From positions 130,113,742-130,177,741 of the forward strand of contig NC_133664.1 in the NCBI RefSeq assembly GCF_037893015.1: a stretch of DNA of 64,000 nucleotides, written 5' to 3'. Shown in pieces: positions 1-13,568 of the stretch (within the stretch, counting starts at the first letter, position 1; the number at the start of each line of letters is the position of its first letter). The position numbers were made by a program, and so were the translations under genes. The notes below the pieces were generated by a model. That model saw nothing but the letters and a program-made list of their open reading frames with translations, made no database searches and was not told where the DNA came from. This DNA comes from Macrotis lagotis. Lineage: Eukaryota; Chordata; Mammalia; Peramelemorphia; Peramelidae.

Positions 1-380
1 CTGGACTACTCTCAGTCCCTTATCATGTCCTGTACTTTCCCAACTCCATTCATTTGTTCTTGTTCTTTCCTAGGCTAATATATTTTTTCTTTTCCCTCCA
101 GTTGAATTTCTACCTATCCTTTAAAACTCAATTTAAACTTTTCCTCATCAGTGAGGCTTTTGTGATGCTCCAATAGCAAAATTCCCCCCCAGACTTTTAC
201 TAGCATCTCTTTTTGTGCATCCTGATACATTTATTCTATATAATTTTATTCCATGGCTATCCATGTATGTGTCATCATCATTGTACTAGACCAAGAACTT
301 TAAGAGGACAAAAACTTTGTCTTGTAATGAATTTTGTGTCTTGTCTAGCATCCAGCACACTTTAAAAATAATATTGAATT
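1..380 (+). repeat. L2 LINE fragment (3' half, degraded)
   Basis: Pyrimidine-rich text with the usual L2 3'-end progression: a stretch on too-long inserts and shipping of text equivalent to 'aactcaatt...cctcatcagtgaggc', then 'ccaagaactttaagaggacaaaaactttgtctt' type wording near 290-325 and a 'cagcacac' motif near 353. These correspond to the L2 segment around 'gagctccttgagggcagggactgt'. It is highly diverged, so the exact edges are uncertain. Confidence 0.45.
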
Positions 381-3282
381 TTTTTTATATCAATGAACTG
401 TCTACACTGCAAGAAAATTGTTAAGAAATTAAAAATACTAGTTCTACCACTCCTGAGGCTCTCTTAATGAACCATGGTGAATTGGATTGAATAAATCTCT
501 TGGTCTTGCCCAGTTTTGTCCAACACATATTGTTACAGACTAGGCTACTCCCTCTAAAGTGAGAGAATGAGGAAGACATGGATTGGCTGCCAAGCCTGGA
601 GGTACTTTAGTAGATTGGCTACAAATTGGCATCATTGGATGAAGAACTGGGTGTCAGGGTATGCAAGGAAAATGCCTCAAATTGTTAGTACTCTCCAGTT
701 GCTGAATTAATTTTCTGTCATTCTGGTATCCTCTAACTCAAGGAAAAAATCATATTGAATGAAGACATTTCTACTCTCATTTAGAATGAGCCACAGAATA
801 GATAAGAGGGCAAATTTGTCCAAACAAGGGAATTAATTGAATATTCTGATTTGCCTGCAAAATCTCACTTCCACTTCTCAAATCATGTGACTGGATCTTG
901 GGCAATCATAACCATGTTTAATGAAGAGCACAGGACACCAAGAATGGACAGTGGGGTGAGCATGGGAAATATAGACAAATAATTAAAGAGAATGAGAGAT
1001 ATAAAATAGGCATGTGTAAAGTCCTGGGATAGGAAGCATGATACAGAAATGTATTTTGAAGTCATTACATAATTTCTGTGCAAAGAGATGGTGAGTTGAT
1101 ATGCCTTTTAGAGAGTTTCCAAGTGCAACTTGTACCTGTAAATAAATGCCATACAATTGCCAAAGGATTTACTGTAATGTGCAGGTCCTTCTGTTGGTCT
1201 CTGGACTTTTTCTAAGTGCCAATGGAGAATGTAGGCAGTCCCTTGGTTATTCCTTTACTTCAGTTATTGTGTTAATCCATCTTTTTTTTTTCTGGGTCAT
1301 ACATTTCTTTGATGATGTCCTTTATACCCATCATACCTTTTCAATGCTCTTTGGGAGTTGAAACAATGTAAAAAAAATAAAAAAACTGTAAATGAAAATA
1401 GGACCAATTACTACTGCCTCCATTAGTCCCCTATAAGTAATTTTAGACAACTTAACAAACTACTCACTGATTTTTTTAAAAAATAATTGTTGTTTTAAAG
1501 ACTTTTAGCATCCTAGCAGGTCTTACCATTTCATTGCTTTCCTCATCAAATCTGGCTTTTCTACAGCTCCCTTCCTTTTACATAGATCTTGTTCATATTA
1601 CTTTTAATATTCAACTCTTTTACATATAAAGTAAAATTCATAAAGCTTTGCATTCATTTATAGGAATATACACCAAGTCTTACATATTTGCTAAATTATA
1701 TAGTTATTGACTTTTAATATACTTTCTTTTGGAAGACATAAGTGTGTCATCAAAGTTAAGATTAATACTGGAGAGAACTCTGTCTTTTGTCAAAATGTTT
1801 TCAAACTTCATCTTCATGCCCAATTCTCTGAATTGTCTTTTTAACCAAGTATTCAGAGAAAGAAGTGCTCTATAAACTTGAAAAGAATGCATTACATTTA
1901 AATGTATTCCCAAGGGACTGGAATTTATGAAAAATGATTCCTGTTGAGACATACTTTATTCCATTACTCCATTCATCAGCCTGTCTCAAGAACTAAAACT
2001 TCGCCATTAAGTGCTAAAGCTGGCAGATGGAACTGGATATTGGCATCAGTCCTGAAAAGAACACCCTAAAAGCTTAGACCACCTGGATTATACCAAGTAT
2101 TCAGTAGAAATTAGAAGAAAGCTATTGACGTTGCTGGCAGTAAGCTGAAATTGCTATTAAAAACCCCTTCACATTATTATTGAACATTTGAATAGTACTT
2201 GTCTTTCCAGTATCCTCTAGGAAAGAACATTAGGTTTCAAGGCTTGTGGTTTTTGTGTGAGTCTATTGGGTTTTTTTTTCTTGTTTGTTTGTTTTTGGTG
2301 GGTGGGTAGTGAGGAGGATGTAGGGGAACAAAGAATCAAATGAGAAATGCTGATGGTGTCTATAGATGTGAGTTTCTCATGTGGTCCTTAATAGTAATAA
2401 GAGCCTCTAGAGGCGTTTTTCTTTTTAATGCTTAATACGTTTAAGCCTTGTGCTTTCAAAAAACCATTTTCTTCCCGAGCTCACTAACCCTTCAAAAGGC
2501 TTAAATAAACACTGTGTTCTATTTTACAGTTTGTATCTGATGACTTGTTACATCAACTTACATAGAATTATTTTTCCCATTAGCTTCTGCATTGCTCCTA
2601 GTGAGGTATACCTGAATAGAATCAAGGTGCTGATGTGGCCCACTAGAAAGAACTGTCCTTTCATAACCTGCCTATCCTTGCCAGCTCTCTATAAACCCCT
2701 GACTCCTGCTTAAGACCAACAGAGGTTTGAGTGCATGAAGGCCATCACCCCAATGATGAACGCTGTCCTAAGGTGTGAGACAATGAATCTGCAATTTTCA
2801 TTGGTCAAGTCTTACAGTCTAAGAGAACTACCCCCTTCCACACACACATACAGATTCTCCCCTGTTCCTTTTTTTCTGTTCTGTTTTTTTTGTTCAGTTT
2901 TGCTTTTTAAGTATCTGTATTGTGTACTTTATTTTCTTTTTATCAGCTGGGGCCTATTCACCTCTAGTTTTGTCAATTGTCTTTTTGTTTGAAAGAAACC
3001 AGCCTCCAAATTTCTGAATCAGGGCAATGTGTTTGCCAAAGCACAATATTCTACCAATAGCAAAGAAGCATAAGTGGGCATAGAAAATGGGTGTGGTCAC
3101 CGGCACAGCTGGGAGAATATTTCCACTAGCCCTAAAATTGAGGGGAAGGAGAAAAGCCAAAGATGGTATGGTTGAGCCCTATTCAAATACAAATACCTCT
3201 AAAAATCCTAGGAGTAAGAACAACAGTAACATATGTGTAGGTCTCACAACAGTCCTGTAAGGGAATCAGTAAAGGTAGCAAG
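381..3282. other. CADPS2 intronic/intergenic sequence, nothing recognised
   Basis: AT-rich sequence with only short open frames (under 90 codons) lacking recognisable domains. I see no splice-bounded coding segment, RNA gene or intact mobile element. Because the CADPS2 terminal exon lies downstream in the same orientation, this stretch is probably inside the last CADPS2 intron or introns; that is inference. Confidence 0.4.
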
Positions 3283-3294
3283 CATCTAAAATGT

Positions 3295-3443
3295 ATTTTT
3301 TTTTTGCAAGGCAATGGGGTTAAGTGGCTTGCCCAAGGCCACACAGCTAGGTCATTATTAAGTGTCTGAGACCGGATTTGAACCCAGGTACTCCTGATTC
3401 CAGGGTCGGTGCTTTATCCACTGTGCCACCTAGCTGCCCCAAA
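3295..3443 (-). mobile_element. Marsupial tRNA-headed SINE, full length, with TSD
   Basis: On the minus strand the head starts at the right with GGGCAGCTAGGTGGCACAGT and the A/B-box-like tRNA region follows; the poly-A tail reads as the T run near 3295-3304. A perfect 12-bp target-site duplication (catctaaaatgt) flanks it at 3283-3294 and 3444-3455. The perfect duplication indicates a comparatively young insertion. Confidence 0.85.
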
Positions 3444-3767
3444 CATCTAAAATGTTAACAGTCAACTAGGAAGTTTCTTTGGAATAGTTTTTTTTTTAAT
3501 ACTGGGGGAGGGGAGAGAGAGAGCTTGAGTACCATAGACAACAAAGAAAAGAGAGGAGGGGCAGTCCACATGTGGGGAAAGGGAGATATTATGGGGAAGG
3601 GTGTAGCCAAAGAGAAACTTTTTTTACTTCACCATTTACCTAAGACTGGTTCCACTCACATTTGCAAAGTAGTCCAGAAATAACTACTTTGGGAAAGTAA
3701 TTCAATGTTACACTTTGTTATATCAGGAAATGATAGTCTGATTTTTTTAAAAATCTATATAAAACAA

Positions 3768-4255
3768 GAGCTCTTATCCTATGGTCTATGAACCTTCAAG
3801 AGATTTGTGGTTAAATTTCAGAAGTTCTATAAACTTAAATAAGGGGAAAAGATCACATCTTTGTTATCTTTATTTTTAATAACATCTTACTAAAGTTTAG
3901 CATTTCCTTTGTTAATTAAAAAAATTATTTTAAAGAGTGTTCATTGGCTTCACCAGACTTCCAGAATAGTTAACAGAGGACTAAGCTGGAGTAAACTTGA
4001 TGTTGAACTACAAATGTTGAGATACAATTGTTAAATTTTCATTGAGAGCATTTACAGAAATCAGCTAACACCGAATTAGGACTGAAATGACTATTTTGTT
4101 AATTGACTAGATTTAAGAAAGTGATGGGAAAAGTGTTAATGAATATTAAACTTAAAAGTGTGTCCTACATAATTTTTTTTCTTGGAGATCTGGTTATTAA
4201 CATTTACCAGCACATTCCCGACTTCAGGACAAAAAGTTAAGAACCCTTTGACCTA
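3768..4255. repeat. Possible non-autonomous DNA-transposon-like repeat
   Basis: The left part reads 'gagctcttatcctatggtc' and the right end reads 'aaaagttaagaacccttt', an imperfect inverted pair around 'ggttcttaa'. Wording such as 'ttggcttcaccagacttcc' recurs in a dispersed mammalian repeat I recall but cannot name with certainty. The calls of ends and family are tentative. Confidence 0.3.
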
Positions 4256-4439
4256 CAATGTTCCAGGACAAGGGAAGGGACAATTGATCCCTCCCTAAGA
4301 GAGTCCTCCATATAATGAGGGAGTGTTTATTCTTGAATTGTACTAAGATAGTACTAATATTATCCCACTGCTCATTTTCTGAAAATATTTCCTAGGGTCA
4401 TGACTAGCAAAGGAAAGTTGGTGATATGTAATATATAAA

Positions 4440-5035
4440 AACTAAAAAATTAATTAAATTAATTTTAATTACATTTTAAATCTCAACCTATCTCTTTCCC
4501 TCCCTCCCCAACCCACCCTAGAGAAGGCCACCATCTGGCACAGATACAAAAATAGAGATGTCTCTATCTCTCTGTGTGTAATATAATATATACCTCTGTT
4601 TTTCAGTTATTTCTCTGGAGATGAATAGCATCTTCCTTCATGGGTCCTCTGTAATTGAATTTGAGTATTTATACACACAACAATTTGGTTGTTCAGTTAT
4701 TGCTGTTACTGCTTGGTTCTACTCACTGTACTCATTTCATGCAGTCTTTCCATGTTTTTTTCTAAAATCTACCAGCTCATCATTTCTTACAGTAGAGTAG
4801 TATTCCATTACAACTTGGGTATTTATCACAACTGATATAGCTATTCCCCAACTGATGAGCACCCCTCAATTTCTCATTCTTTGCCACTACAAACAGAGCT
4901 GAGACAAATTTTTGAGAATATATAGATTCTTATCCTTTTACCTTGATCACTTTGGGAGCAACAGGTCTAATAGTGGTATTGCTGAATCAAAGGGTATACA
5001 CACTTTTATTCCTCTTTAGGCAATAACCAAAAATT
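4440..5035 (-). repeat. L1-type 3'-end fragment (marsupial)
   Basis: Read in reverse, it matches the terminal part of a marsupial L1-like element. Landmarks include 'agtagtattccattac', 'ccccaactgatgagca' and 'tctttgccactacaaa', in the order expected for the reverse complement. Related pieces occur at 45870-46040 and 50690-51090. It is diverged and has no coding capacity. Confidence 0.55.
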
Positions 5036-5248
5036 TTAAGATTAGAATTTACCTAATTTAAGTAAGTTGTATTTTTGAACTGAATAACTTGACTTTCAGA
5101 ATAAGGTAGGTAGATCCTGCAGACCATCCCCTCCTTTTAGTTACTCTTTTCCTTTGACTTCTAGGACATTATAGTTCTTCAAGCTATCTGATTATTCTTT
5201 TTTCAATCTCTTTTGAAGGTTCATCATCAATCTATTCAACCTGGGTAT

Positions 5249-5404
5249 AAATTTTTTTTAAGGTTTTAGCAAGGCAGTGGGGTTAAATGGCTTGCCCAGG
5301 GCCACACAGCTAGGTAATTATTAAGTGTCTGAGGCTGGATTTGAACTCAGGTACTCCTGACTCCAGGGCTGGTGCTCTATCCTCTATGCCACCTAGCCTC
5401 CCCT
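5249..5404 (-). mobile_element. Marsupial tRNA-headed SINE with 11-bp TSD
   Basis: Minus-oriented copy of the same SINE family as the one at 3295. A perfect 11-bp duplication (aacctgggtat) flanks it at 5238-5248 and 5405-5415. The sequence on the right continues into L2-like text, so the SINE probably landed in or beside an older L2 copy. Confidence 0.85.
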
Positions 5405-5415
5405 AACCTGGGTAT

Positions 5416-6050
5416 TTTTAATGATTCTGGTTTTCTTTCTGATTTTTTCTTCTTTTCCTTGATGATCTCATCAACTTCAATTAGCACCAACTTACAAATA
5501 ACTCATATCACCAACTACCTGCTATTTAATTCTACCTCTCCCTTGATGTTACATTGGATCTCAAATTCACTGTCTAAAACAAAACTGATCATTCCTTCCA
5601 AATCTTCTCCTCCAAACCTTCCTATTTCTTTGAGTGCCACCACTAATTCCCCTATTTACTCAAGTTCTCAAGCATGGAACCATCCCTAACTCTTCCCTCT
5701 TTTTTATCTTCCACATCTATACGTTTGCCCATTCTACTCCCTCATTATCTCTTGAGACAATGCCCTATTCACATGACCTACTCTAAAGCTGGCGCTTATC
5801 TCCTATCAACTGGGGTTGATGCTATAGCTTCCTAATTGGTGTCCTTGCTTTTATTCTTTCCCCTCTCAAACTTATGCTCCATACAACTGCCAAAATGTAG
5901 ATTCCTAATCTATCTAATGTAGATCTGGCAGGGGTCATTTCTTTGCTTCAGAGTCTTCATTGGATGCTATATTGGCTTTTAAGACTAAATAGAAATGATA
6001 TGCCTGTGCAAATTATTTCCACAATACCTGTGATACATTCCCTGATCATC
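5416..6050 (+). repeat. L2 LINE fragment
   Basis: Contains the diagnostic L2 3'-region order: 'aaaacaaaactgatcattccttcc' near 5575, then 'tagcttcctaattggtgtcc' near 5826, 'caactgccaaaatgtag' near 5883 and 'cattggatgctatattgg' near 5960. These correspond to the well-known 'rationale' text 'atagcctcctaactggtctccctgc...cagctgccaaagtgat' of L2. A 105-codon open frame here is a by-product of the repeat. Confidence 0.6.
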
Positions 6051-6079
6051 TCCACAATTTAGAATCTTTGAGATCACAG

Positions 6080-6290
6080 ATTTTGAAAGAAAAGAGACCT
6101 TTAAGATAATCTAATCACAACATCATAGAATCATGGATTTGAAACTGGAAAAAAACCATTAAGCCCAACCATCTCAACTTCCAGTTGAAAGCTGAAACCC
6201 AGAAGAGCAGAATGATTTACCCTAGACATATAAACATTTAGTGAAAGAAGGAGATTTAAACCAATGATGGGATGGAGTCAGGCAGAACAA
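6080..6290 (-). repeat. MIR/MAR-type SINE fragment, degraded
   Basis: Reverse-oriented MIR-like text, with 'catcatagaatcatggatttgaa' followed by 'gaaacccagaagagcagaa' and 'atttaaacc'. Boundaries are approximate. Confidence 0.35.
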
Positions 6291-6616
6291 ATTAGTGAGA
6301 ACTGTCTATGAAATTTTCAGTGTGAGCCTTAATAACTTGAAATAAGAGCATGATTTGTGATTTTTATTATTTGGCTTTAAGAAAGTAGAAAAAAATGTTA
6401 ATAATGCTGATTAAGCTTTAAAATGTGCTGATTTTGCTTTTTTTTTGCCCTCAGAGTACTGATTTTTTATTAGCACAAGCAAAATTTTATGTGATTAGTA
6501 ACCAGCACATAAACATTGAGACAATATGCAGAAAAAAAATCAATTCAGCAAAAATACACTGAAAGTCAAGAAAAAACATTAACTTTTTTGTTGGGTATCA
6601 ACATATGGCAAAATAA

Positions 6617-6720
6617 TGTCCCCCACAACTGTAACTCTCTTCCTCCTCATGATCACCTATTAGTATCCTTAGGTTTTTTTCAGGCATCAACTCAGGTACT
6701 ACCTACTCTGTGAAACTTGC
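6617..6720 (+). repeat. First copy of a 104-bp near-identical direct repeat (L2-derived)
   Basis: Matches 7880-7982 with one substitution and one single-base length difference in a T run. The text corresponds to part of the L2 3' region ('gctgtcccccatgcctggaatgctctccc' class). The match stops abruptly at both ends, so this copy looks like the derived partial one. Confidence 0.8.
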
Positions 6721-6974
6721 AAAGCCTCATAACCATAAAAGCATGTCTAAATAATCAAAAAATATTATAGAAAACATCAAATTGAAATCAGAAATAAAAG
6801 AACTTTCCTGGAATAAAAAGTGTAAAAATTTATTATGGATAATTTGAAAGTATATTTAAGTCTGTGCATGACAAACTCCAATGATATCTCTTTCCTTCCC
6901 CCCCTCACCCCACCCCAAGTTTCAGAGAGCTGATTGTTAAACATTTAGCAGAACACTACTGGTTTGACTCTGAG

Positions 6975-7180
6975 TTCTCTGAATAAATCCTTTATTCTTT
7001 TCTCTATGCTTCTTTCAAGACTCATCTCAGAGGCTACCTATTTTTTGAATTCTTCTCTGTTCCTCTAGTAGTTGGTTTTCTCTCCTTCCTCAGATTGTCT
7101 TACACTGGTTTATTTGTATATTCCTACCCCCTCAAAAATGTAAGCTGCTAGAAGGTAGGAAATGGGTGTTTTTTATTTGT
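6975..7180 (+). repeat. L2 LINE 3'-end fragment
   Basis: Shows 'ctttcaagactcatctcagaggctacct', then 'gtaagctgctagaaggtag', the usual L2 3'-end order. Confidence 0.5.
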
Positions 7181-7204
7181 TTGTTTGTTTTTTGTAAACT
7201 AGGT

Positions 7205-7420
7205 GTCACAGTGCTTGGAAGTCCTGGGCTTGAAGTTTGAGTCCTGACTAGGATACTTTTATGATCTTTGTAACCTTGATCAAATCATCTAATCTTTCTT
7301 AGTCTCAGTTTCATTCGTTATCTGCAAAATAGAGAGATGGTAATAGCAGCTACCTTGCAGATTTGTAAGGATCAAATGAGAAAACAAATGGAAGACACTT
7401 TGCAAACTTAGTTGTTGTTC
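7205..7420 (+). repeat. MIR SINE
   Basis: Plus-oriented MIR: the core text 'aaccttgatcaaatcatctaatctttct', 'agtctcagtttc', 'atctgcaaaatag', and the downstream 'ggatcaaatgagaaaac...actttgcaaac' are in the correct order. Confidence 0.65.
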
Positions 7421-7662
7421 AGTTATTTCAGTCATGTCCAACATTTCATGATTCCATTTGAGGTTTTCTTGTTATTGGGGTACTGGATGATTTGCCTTTT
7501 CCTCCTCCAGCTCACTTTACAGATGAGGAAACTGAGGCAAAACAAGGGTAAGTGACTTGCCCAGGGTCACACATCTAGTACCTGAGACCAAGTATAAACT
7601 GGGAGAAGAATCTTCCAGATGCCCTAACTGAGCTAGAATACTCTAGCCACTGTGCTACCTAT
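7408..7662 (-). mobile_element. MAR1-type SINE with RTE/BovB-like tail
   Basis: In reverse this begins with a tRNA/CORE head (ending near 7660, 'ccactgtgctacct'). It continues through 'gaggaaactgaggc' and ends in the tail 'gttgttgttcagttatttcagtcatgtcc' at 7411-7439. That tail is the reverse of the 'gacatgactgaaacaac' 3' end shared with RTE/BovB LINEs, implying mobilisation by an RTE-type reverse transcriptase (family knowledge). Confidence 0.65.
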
Positions 7663-7859
7663 TTTTATTTGTATTTTCAGCACCTAGACAGATTCTGGCA
7701 GATAGTCATTGCTTAATTGTTGCTTAGATTTTAAAAAAAATACAGCAGACAGAAACAGTTGTCATATATATTTTACTTTTAAATTCTTTTCTTAATAATA
7801 AAAAACAGAAATAATGTAGTAATAAAAGCTCTAGAATAGAAAATTGGGAGACTTTGATC

Positions 7860-8140
7860 TTTAGCACTTTTACACAAGCTGTCCCCCACAACTGTAACTC
7901 TCTTCCTTCTCATGATCACCTATTAGTATCCTTAGGTTTTTTCAGGCATCAACTCAGGTACTACCTACTCTGTGAAACTTGCTTGACCTCTCCAGTTAAT
8001 GCTCTCCACCTTCTCAAATGTCTATGCTTATTTATCTGCACATCTGTCATAGCCCCTAGAGGAATAGGGGATATGGCAGAGGAATATCCTTTAGACTAGG
8101 CTATATTTTTGCCTTTATATCTTCAGGGCCAAGACATCAC
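7860..8140 (+). repeat. L2 LINE 3'-end fragment containing second copy of the 104-bp repeat
   Basis: Positions 7880-7982 match 6617-6720. Here the L2-like text continues past the repeat ('gcttgacctctccagttaatgctctcc', then 'catagcccctagagg'), suggesting this is the parental copy of the duplication. Confidence 0.55.
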
Positions 8141-8199
8141 ACAACACAAGTTATTAACAGATGTATGATGAACAGAGTTAGCCCATGTATGCTCTTAGA

Positions 8200-10782
<2,583 letters not shown>

Positions 10783-11394
10783 TGTGCTTTAACCTTATTT
10801 CCCTCTCTCTTCCAACTCTTACTATGTTAATATAGAAAAAATTTCACCGATTTTTCTCTTCAAAGCCCTCCAAAGCACTTAGAAAATCAGAATCAACAAC
10901 TTTCATTATGTCCTCATTATTCCCTAAACAATAGAAACAATTTCATTAATGATAGCTTCATTAGATTGGGTCAGAGTAGGAAAAAGAAGCTTGAAACCAT
11001 CATCCTTCTTATTAATAGAATGAATGATTGGGTCACTGTCTTTTCTTCCAATATCAAAACTTTTGCTTTAAATACCAATTCTAAAAAGTTGCTCCATGAC
11101 TTTCCTTAATAAAATTTCATCCTTCAAAAGCTGGAAAAACAAGAAAGGTAGAATTCTATTTTTTATTTGATATGCATAAATAAGGAGTCATTTCTTACTT
11201 GAGGGAAGATGATAAGAACCTTGAGAAAAAGTGATCTTCCTTCCTAGAGTTTTCTCATAGAGAGGGGGAAAGAAACCATAACCTGGCATAATAATGATGA
11301 TGTTGATAGAATAACATTTTTATCCTTTAAGCTTTGCAAAGTTCTATACATATATATTAATTCATTTTATCCTCACAATATGCCTGTGAAAGGG

Positions 11395-11660
11395 GGTGAC
11401 AATTTTATATCCATTTTGCAGGCAAGGAAACTGAGGCTAGCAGCAATTAAGTGACTTGTCCCTCTTATTTATTTATTTTTTTTGCAAGGCAATGGGGTTA
11501 AGGGTCTTGCCCAAGGTTACACAGCTAGGTAATTATTAAGTGTCTAAGGCTACATTTGAACTCAGGTCCTCCTGACTTCCAGGACCAATGCTCTATCCAC
11601 TGCTCCACCTAGCTGCCCCTTGGTAACTTGTCTAGGCTCACATAGCTGATTGTAGATTTC
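11395..11660 (-). repeat. MIR SINE interrupted by a younger SINE
   Basis: MIR text 'tccattttgcaggcaaggaaactgaggc...aattaagtgacttgtc' stops at about 11460 and resumes at about 11626 as 'acttgtctaggctcacatagctg'. The two halves rejoin when the SINE between them is removed. Confidence 0.65.
11461..11625 (-). mobile_element. Marsupial tRNA-headed SINE nested in MIR
   Basis: Minus-oriented copy with the T-rich tail at 11466-11485 and the head ending 'cacctagctgcccctt'. A short 7-bp direct repeat (acttgtc) flanks it, consistent with a target-site duplication. Confidence 0.75.
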
Positions 11661-12479
11661 AAGGATTTCAAGTGAAGGATAAGGAACATCACGTGGGCAA
11701 AGTCTATAGGAGATGTAAACTAAAGAGCAGTAGGAAAATTTCAATCATGAAACTGTTGAGATAGTGTTACTTTTTATAGAGAAAGAAAAAAAGCACCAAT
11801 GATCATTTAAAATTAATGAAAAAAATGAAATTAAAAAATAAAAATAAATAGAAAGTTGTGAAGGAAATGCAAACAAACGGGGAAGTATTGGACCTACCAT
11901 ATTAAATCTGCCATATTTAAAAAAACCCATTATCACCCAAGCTCTCTTGGTCAGAGTAGAAACAGAAGATAAATATTGCCCATTATGCTGCTGTGAAAGT
12001 TGATAGGGCTTGGCCATATATATTCCTTGGAAAGCTGAGAATCATAGAAGGAGACAGAGTTGATTCAATTTGACTTGGGTGCAGTGTGTGGGTATTTTGG
12101 GAGTTAGGTGATTGGGGAAGTATTGCTCAGCAGGCCCATAACAAGAGTCATCTACAATCTCAGTAGGACCTGACAGGGCCACTGCAGAGGATAGGACTTA
12201 CTCTCAATTGGATCATGAAGGAGAAAGAGACACACATCAATTGAGCCACAGGAGACTCAAACAGAAACAGGAATTGAGGCAGAAAGTACAACCCTAGTAT
12301 ATGCACAAGGCTAAACAAGTCAACCAATATCATCCAAAGGGGTACCTGAAAGGGACAAATAACCCAATCTTAGAACTGAAGTTGAAAATATTTCTTAATA
12401 GAAGAAACAACAATGAAAAAAAAATCTATGTTAAAGGTTGCCCAAGAAGTAAATCCAGAAGAAGATAATTCTAAAATCA
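11661..12479. other. Sequence up to the gap, nothing recognised
   Basis: AT-rich sequence with no convincing exon, RNA gene or intact repeat. A 90-codon minus-strand open frame at 11745-12017 has no recognisable domain and is not supported as a gene. Confidence 0.35.
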
Positions 12480-12579
12480 NNNNNNNNNNNNNNNNNNNNN
12501 NNNNNNNNNNNNNNNNNNNNNNNNNNNNNNNNNNNNNNNNNNNNNNNNNNNNNNNNNNNNNNNNNNNNNNNNNNNNNNN
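12480..12579. other. Assembly gap (100 N)
   Basis: Exactly 100 unknown bases, the conventional placeholder length, so the true gap size is unknown. It lies about 1 kb upstream of the CADPS2 terminal exon, so sequence of the last intron, possibly including an exon, could be missing. Confidence 0.99.
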
Positions 12580-12599
12580 TCCTTAGGTACTACAAATGA

Positions 12600-12870
12600 C
12601 CTTTCTTTTACCTTGTAGATACAGAACATTATCAAGAAAGATGCCTAACATAAGACCTTAATAAATGCTGCTTAAATTGAATTGCTCTAGGGTGGGTGAG
12701 GACACAATCTATCAGTTAGATAGATAGATAGATAGATAGAAGAGCAAACACATATAAAGTGCTACATTCCAGATGTCACACTAAACTAAACACTGATAAT
12801 AAAAATATAAACATGCCTGCCTTCAGGGAACTTACCTTTTAATTGGGGCAGATAACACATAAAGGGAAGA
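12600..12870. repeat. L2-like fragments around a (GATA)n tract
   Basis: 12650-12690 reads like an L2 3' terminus ('cttaataaatgctgcttaaat', plus). 12766-12870 reads like a reverse L2 3' end ('ctgccttcagggaacttaccttttaattgggg'). Between them lies a short tract of seven GATA units at about 12715-12740. Confidence 0.4.
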
Positions 12871-13186
12871 GTGCATATTGGGAACAAGATGAAGAGATTT
12901 CAAGAAATAGTATAGAGACCTCAGCCCTGGCAAGATAAGGCAAACAACTCATCAGCCAGAGTCAAGAGTGTTGGGGGAGGAGTTCAAGTGTCTGTTGAAG
13001 TGGCCATCAGAGAGTGTGGTCCTATCTGAGAAACAATGGGAAACATTATGTTGATTAATTTGTAGCCATGAATAGATAAGTGAAATTGACAGTGTTTAGA
13101 TGAGAATGTATTTTGACTTTAACAAAAAACAAAAGTAAGTAAAAAAAAAAAACCTTTGAAGTTGTCTAAGGAAATTTTCTTTTCCT

Positions 13187-13228
13187 CCAGGGCTGGTGCT
13201 CGGTCCACTGTGCCACCTAGCTGCCCCT
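13187..13228 (-). mobile_element. Truncated SINE head
   Basis: Only the 5' (head) portion of the minus-oriented marsupial SINE is present, from 'ccagggctggtgctcgg' to 'cacctagctgcccc', just upstream of a full copy at 13316. Confidence 0.7.
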
Positions 13229-13315
13229 ATTATTATTATTATTTTTTTTTTTTTCTTCTTTACTGTTTTGCTCATGAGGGTCTATATTTTTGGGGGAAGG
13301 GGGTATTATGTTTAC

Positions 13316-13459
13316 TTTCTTTTTAGGCTTTTGCAAGGCAAATGGGGTTAAGTGGCTTGCCCAAGACCACACAGCTAGGTAATATTAAGTGTCGGATTTG
13401 AACCCAGGTATTACTGACTCCAGGGCCGGTACTTTATCCACTGCGCCACCTAGCTGCCC
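13316..13459 (-). mobile_element. Marsupial tRNA-headed SINE with 10-bp TSD, next to CADPS2 acceptor
   Basis: Minus-oriented SINE flanked by a perfect 10-bp duplication (ttatgtttac) at 13306-13315 and 13460-13469. It ends about 110 bp before the CADPS2 terminal-exon acceptor, so it lies in the last intron. Confidence 0.85.
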
Positions 13460-13568
13460 TTATGTTTACACTTAAACAAGAATATTTTAGCAATGTATAA
13501 AAAAATCATTTGTACAAAAATAAAATCAATATAATTAATAAAAAAATAATTTTTTTCTTTTCTCCCAG

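Noticed and set aside
3295..3443. tRNA gene signals in SINE heads
   Set aside because: The A/B-box-like parts belong to tRNA-derived SINEs, with no cloverleaf-complete tRNA. The same holds for the other SINE copies.
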